A DNA stretch of 64,000 bases from positions 295,494 to 359,493 of the forward strand of contig NZ_JAUOQH010000003.1 of the NCBI RefSeq assembly GCF_030547075.1, written 5' to 3'. The position numbers were made by a program, and so were the translations under genes. The stretch comes from Alteromonas sp. 1_MG-2023 (GTDB lineage Bacteria > Pseudomonadota > Gammaproteobacteria > Enterobacterales > Alteromonadaceae). Within the stretch, counting starts at the first letter, position 1, and every line of letters begins with the position of its first letter. Positions 62,104-64,000 of the stretch are shown piece by piece. The notes below the pieces were generated by a model. That model had not been told where the DNA came from, searched no databases, and saw nothing but the letters and a program-made list of their open reading frames with translations.

Positions 62104-62820
62104 ATCTTGTAGTTGCTTAGCAATCCTTTCAAATTCTAAGTTTGCTTCAATATAGAGGTTGCGCGTTTCATCGAGCCTTTGCAGCCACTCTGACATTAAG
62201 GCTGGCATCAATGGATCAGATTGCATACAGGTAAAATCATAATGACTGGAGACTAAATCTTCGGGTATAGGGGCGTTGTCTACTAAAGGCTGTACTTCAT
62301 CAATAACGGTGCATCGTTGTAGTATCGGTATTATTTGGTCAATTCCATCATTCAGAAACTCATAGTATGCTTCTAAAAATTGTAAGCTATATCGAGCATT
62401 TAGCAATTGTGTGCGCTGAGCTGAATCTGCTATAAATCCCATTTTTCCAGCAGAAATCATTTCATCTAACACGGCAGGGTCTTTTAGAGGAGGAATCGAA
62501 AATAAACTATTATTCATCAGTTGGTTAGCTCTGTCTTGATCAATCTCCTGCGCTGCAAGCAGCAAAGCAGTTAAATTAATGCCGTTTCGAAGGTAAGTTT
62601 CATAATGCTCGCTTTGTTTTTTGAGAGTGTCACTTAGAGCTGTGTATTCATAGGCTAGGCGATCATGATAAGCAGCGGCTTCGGCATTTTGAGCACGCTT
62701 AGAAGACCACTCTTGCATTTGCAAACCCATATACACACCAACTACCACAATTAAAAAATCTAAAAAAACGGCGACCCAATTTTGCTCTCTTAGGTGTTTG
62801 GTTATGCTGAGCACTCTCAT
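62083..62820 (-). CDS. Hypothetical single-helix membrane protein
   Basis: 245 residues. The start (MRVLSITKHLREQNWVAVFLDFLIVVVGVYMGLQMQEW) has one transmembrane helix (about 17-34) preceded by a conserved-looking HLREQNWVAVFLDF segment that I have seen in other uncharacterised proteins of marine bacteria. The rest is a helical, mostly acidic periplasmic domain. Function unknown. It is located next to the IS30-type element. Confidence 0.68.
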   Translation of the reverse strand: MRVLSITKHLREQNWVAVFLDFLIVVVGVYMGLQMQEWSSKRAQNAEAAAYHDRLAYEYTALSDTLKKQSEHYETYLRNGINLTALLLAAQEIDQDRANQLMNNSLFSIPPLKDPAVLDEMISAGKMGFIADSAQRTQLLNARYSLQFLEAYYEFLNDGIDQIIPILQRCTVIDEVQPLVDNAPIPEDLVSSHYDFTCMQSDPLMPALMSEWLQRLDETRNLYIEANLEFERIAKQLQDLANKSR

Positions 62821-63040
62821 TTTACTGGCCTATTTGATTATTCTGTTCATCGTGTTGAGCTTTAAGTATACGCAAATTGATCGGCTGATGAAAAATTCTT
62901 GCTAGCCCTTAAAAGAGGCGGGGGATGTTGTATATTGATCTAGGTGATTAACCCTAGAAATTATCGAATGACCGCTAATCTATAGTTTTGCAGTCATATC
63001 TATTTTTTAAAAAGCCTGAAGGTCCGAACTACGTCTTGAG

Positions 63041-63060
63041 TTCAATCAATGGGCGCAACA
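63041..63060. repeat. IS30-type terminal inverted repeat (right end)
   Basis: TTCAATCAATGGGCGCAACA overlaps the transposase stop codon. Compared from memory with the IS30 inverted repeat, the outer TTCAAT and the CGCAACA block match. The paired left end is not in the window. Confidence 0.5.
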
Positions 63061-64000
63061 CATTGGTTAAATTTCTGTGCTGGTGTTTCATAGTCTAACG
63101 TTTTTCTTGGTCTTTCGTTAAGTTGTCTCGCTACACTGCTAAGTTTTTGTTGGCTGTGTACTGATAAGTCGGTACTTTTGGGAAAATACTGCCGTAGCAA
63201 TCGATTGGTGTTTTCATTGGTACCACGTTGCCACGGTGAGTAAGGGTCGCAGAGATAGACTTTTATATCAGTGGCTAGCGTGAATTGTTTGTGGTCTTTA
63301 ATTTCTCTCCCCCTGTCCCAAGTTAGAGATTTATATAGTTCCTTAGGTAGCTTTTGAGCGTGTTTGATAAGTGCAGCAATCACGGTCGACGTTTTACTAT
63401 CATCCACTTTCGCCAGCATTACGAATCGAGAGTGCCTCTCTACTAGTGTCGCTATGTAACTGTTGTTAGAGCCACATATAAGGTCGCCTTCCCAGTGACC
63501 AGGTATAGCTCTATCTTCAACCGATACAGGTCGTTCACTTATAGAAACGCCATCAGGGATTTTGCCCAGACCTAATCTTTTCAGTGAAGCTTGGCGAGAC
63601 TTGCGAACCGCTCTTTTTGACCGCAAAAACTTTTGCAGTTCTTTCCTTAGAGCGCCTCGCGTCTGAATGAAGAGTGTTTTATAGATGGTTTCGTGAGACA
63701 CGTACATTTCCTGATTATCGGGGTATTGTCGCTTTAACCAACCCGCAATTTGTTGTGGTGACCATGCCCTTTTAAGCTTAACAGCTATTATTTTACATAA
63801 CTCTGGGGATCCAATTAACTTACATGGCTTAGGTCTCAATGCTTCGTCCCGGGCTCGTTGTTCAGCTTTTACGGCACGGTAGTGCTTCAATCCACCATTT
63901 CTTTTTACTTCACGGCTAATTGTAGATGGCGCTCTAGACAAACGTCTGGCAATTTCTCGAATGGATTGTTTACTGACTAAGCATCGTGATATCTCTTCTC
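63042..64000 (-). CDS. IS30-family transposase, 5' end beyond the window
   Basis: 319 residues visible with the N-terminus outside the window: the same frame continues to 64000 as EEISRCLVSKQSIREIARRL, which is the helix-turn-helix region of IS30 transposases. DDE catalytic residues: Asp in GHWEGDLICG, Asp in SLTWDRGREI and Glu in RGTNENTNRLLRQYFPKSTDL. The frame is intact, so the element may be active. No ATG near 63941 should be used as the start. Confidence 0.9.
   Translation of the reverse strand, partial: EEISRCLVSKQSIREIARRLSRAPSTISREVKRNGGLKHYRAVKAEQRARDEALRPKPCKLIGSPELCKIIAVKLKRAWSPQQIAGWLKRQYPDNQEMYVSHETIYKTLFIQTRGALRKELQKFLRSKRAVRKSRQASLKRLGLGKIPDGVSISERPVSVEDRAIPGHWEGDLICGSNNSYIATLVERHSRFVMLAKVDDSKTSTVIAALIKHAQKLPKELYKSLTWDRGREIKDHKQFTLATDIKVYLCDPYSPWQRGTNENTNRLLRQYFPKSTDLSVHSQQKLSSVARQLNERPRKTLDYETPAQKFNQCVAPID

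Larger units (their letters stand above)
63035..64000 (-). mobile_element. IS30-family insertion sequence, partial (continues past the window)
   Basis: The element consists of the transposase gene and its right end. Bases 63041-63060 (TTCAATCAATGGGCGCAACA) resemble the terminal inverted repeat of IS30 as I recall it, sharing the TTCAAT start and CGCAACA end; the left end lies beyond 64000. The exact boundary near 63035 is an estimate. Confidence 0.72.

Overview
This window looks like chromosomal DNA of a marine gammaproteobacterium of the Alteromonas type. That is an inference from gene content: moderate G+C with A/T-rich intergenic regions, two TonB-dependent receptors, two DUF3718-like secreted proteins, several exported or membrane-anchored peptidases, a sucrose phosphorylase locus with its own receptor, a class I adenylate cyclase, ZapE and YehS. 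No tRNA, rRNA or CRISPR array was seen. Most DNA is ordinary chromosome. Only the last ~2.5 kb (an IS30-type transposase running off the right edge, and a possible gene remnant) looks recently mobile.

Layout. 1-1.4 kb: end of an RND efflux operon (membrane-fusion lipoprotein, then start of the pump). 1.7-8.3 kb: the most unusual locus, an M20 carboxypeptidase divergent from a tight three-gene operon of two ATP-grasp ligases and a large M14 carboxypeptidase without a signal peptide, with a good Fur-like box between the two units. 8.6-13.2 kb: anchored M20 peptidase, glgC, and an M24 peptidase; a perfect FNR/Anr box lies between the last two. 13.4-16.6 kb: secreted alpha/beta hydrolase co-transcribed with a LytS/LytTR two-component pair. 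16.6-18.8 kb: overlapping YHYH, MORN-like and SCO genes. 19-26 kb: DUF3718 protein, an unknown gene, a PaaX-like regulator divergent from an AidB-like acyl-CoA dehydrogenase, a family-3 solute-binding-like protein and a periplasmic DsrE protein. 25.8-29.5 kb: TonB receptor coupled to an M19 dipeptidase, probably a peptide-uptake unit. 30-40 kb: Tat-exported dienelactone-hydrolase-like and aldo/keto reductase proteins, peroxiredoxin-like protein, zapE, yehS, lipoproteins, a LysR regulator. 40-51 kb: gloA, TPR-GGDEF diguanylate cyclase, nitroreductase, class I adenylate cyclase preceded by a tiny coupled reading frame, cupin lipoprotein, thioesterase, U32 protein and a GST-like protein.

52.1-55.3 kb: a four-gene overlapping operon of a phage-type muramidase, two small unknown proteins and a large peptidoglycan-binding protein, none with a signal peptide. 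It is the second strong candidate for an undescribed system. 55.6-61.5 kb: a sucrose-uptake and phosphorolysis operon (TonB receptor, MFS permease, sucrose phosphorylase) preceded by three LacI-family-type operators. The regulator and a fructokinase are not in the window.

The genes point to a heterotroph geared to peptides and sugars: five peptidases of families M14, M19, M20 and M24, two outer-membrane receptors, sucrose phosphorolysis yielding glucose-1-phosphate, and glgC, which consumes glucose-1-phosphate for glycogen. Nucleotide signalling (cAMP and c-di-GMP enzymes) is also represented. All functional statements rest on reading motifs by eye; no database search was run.
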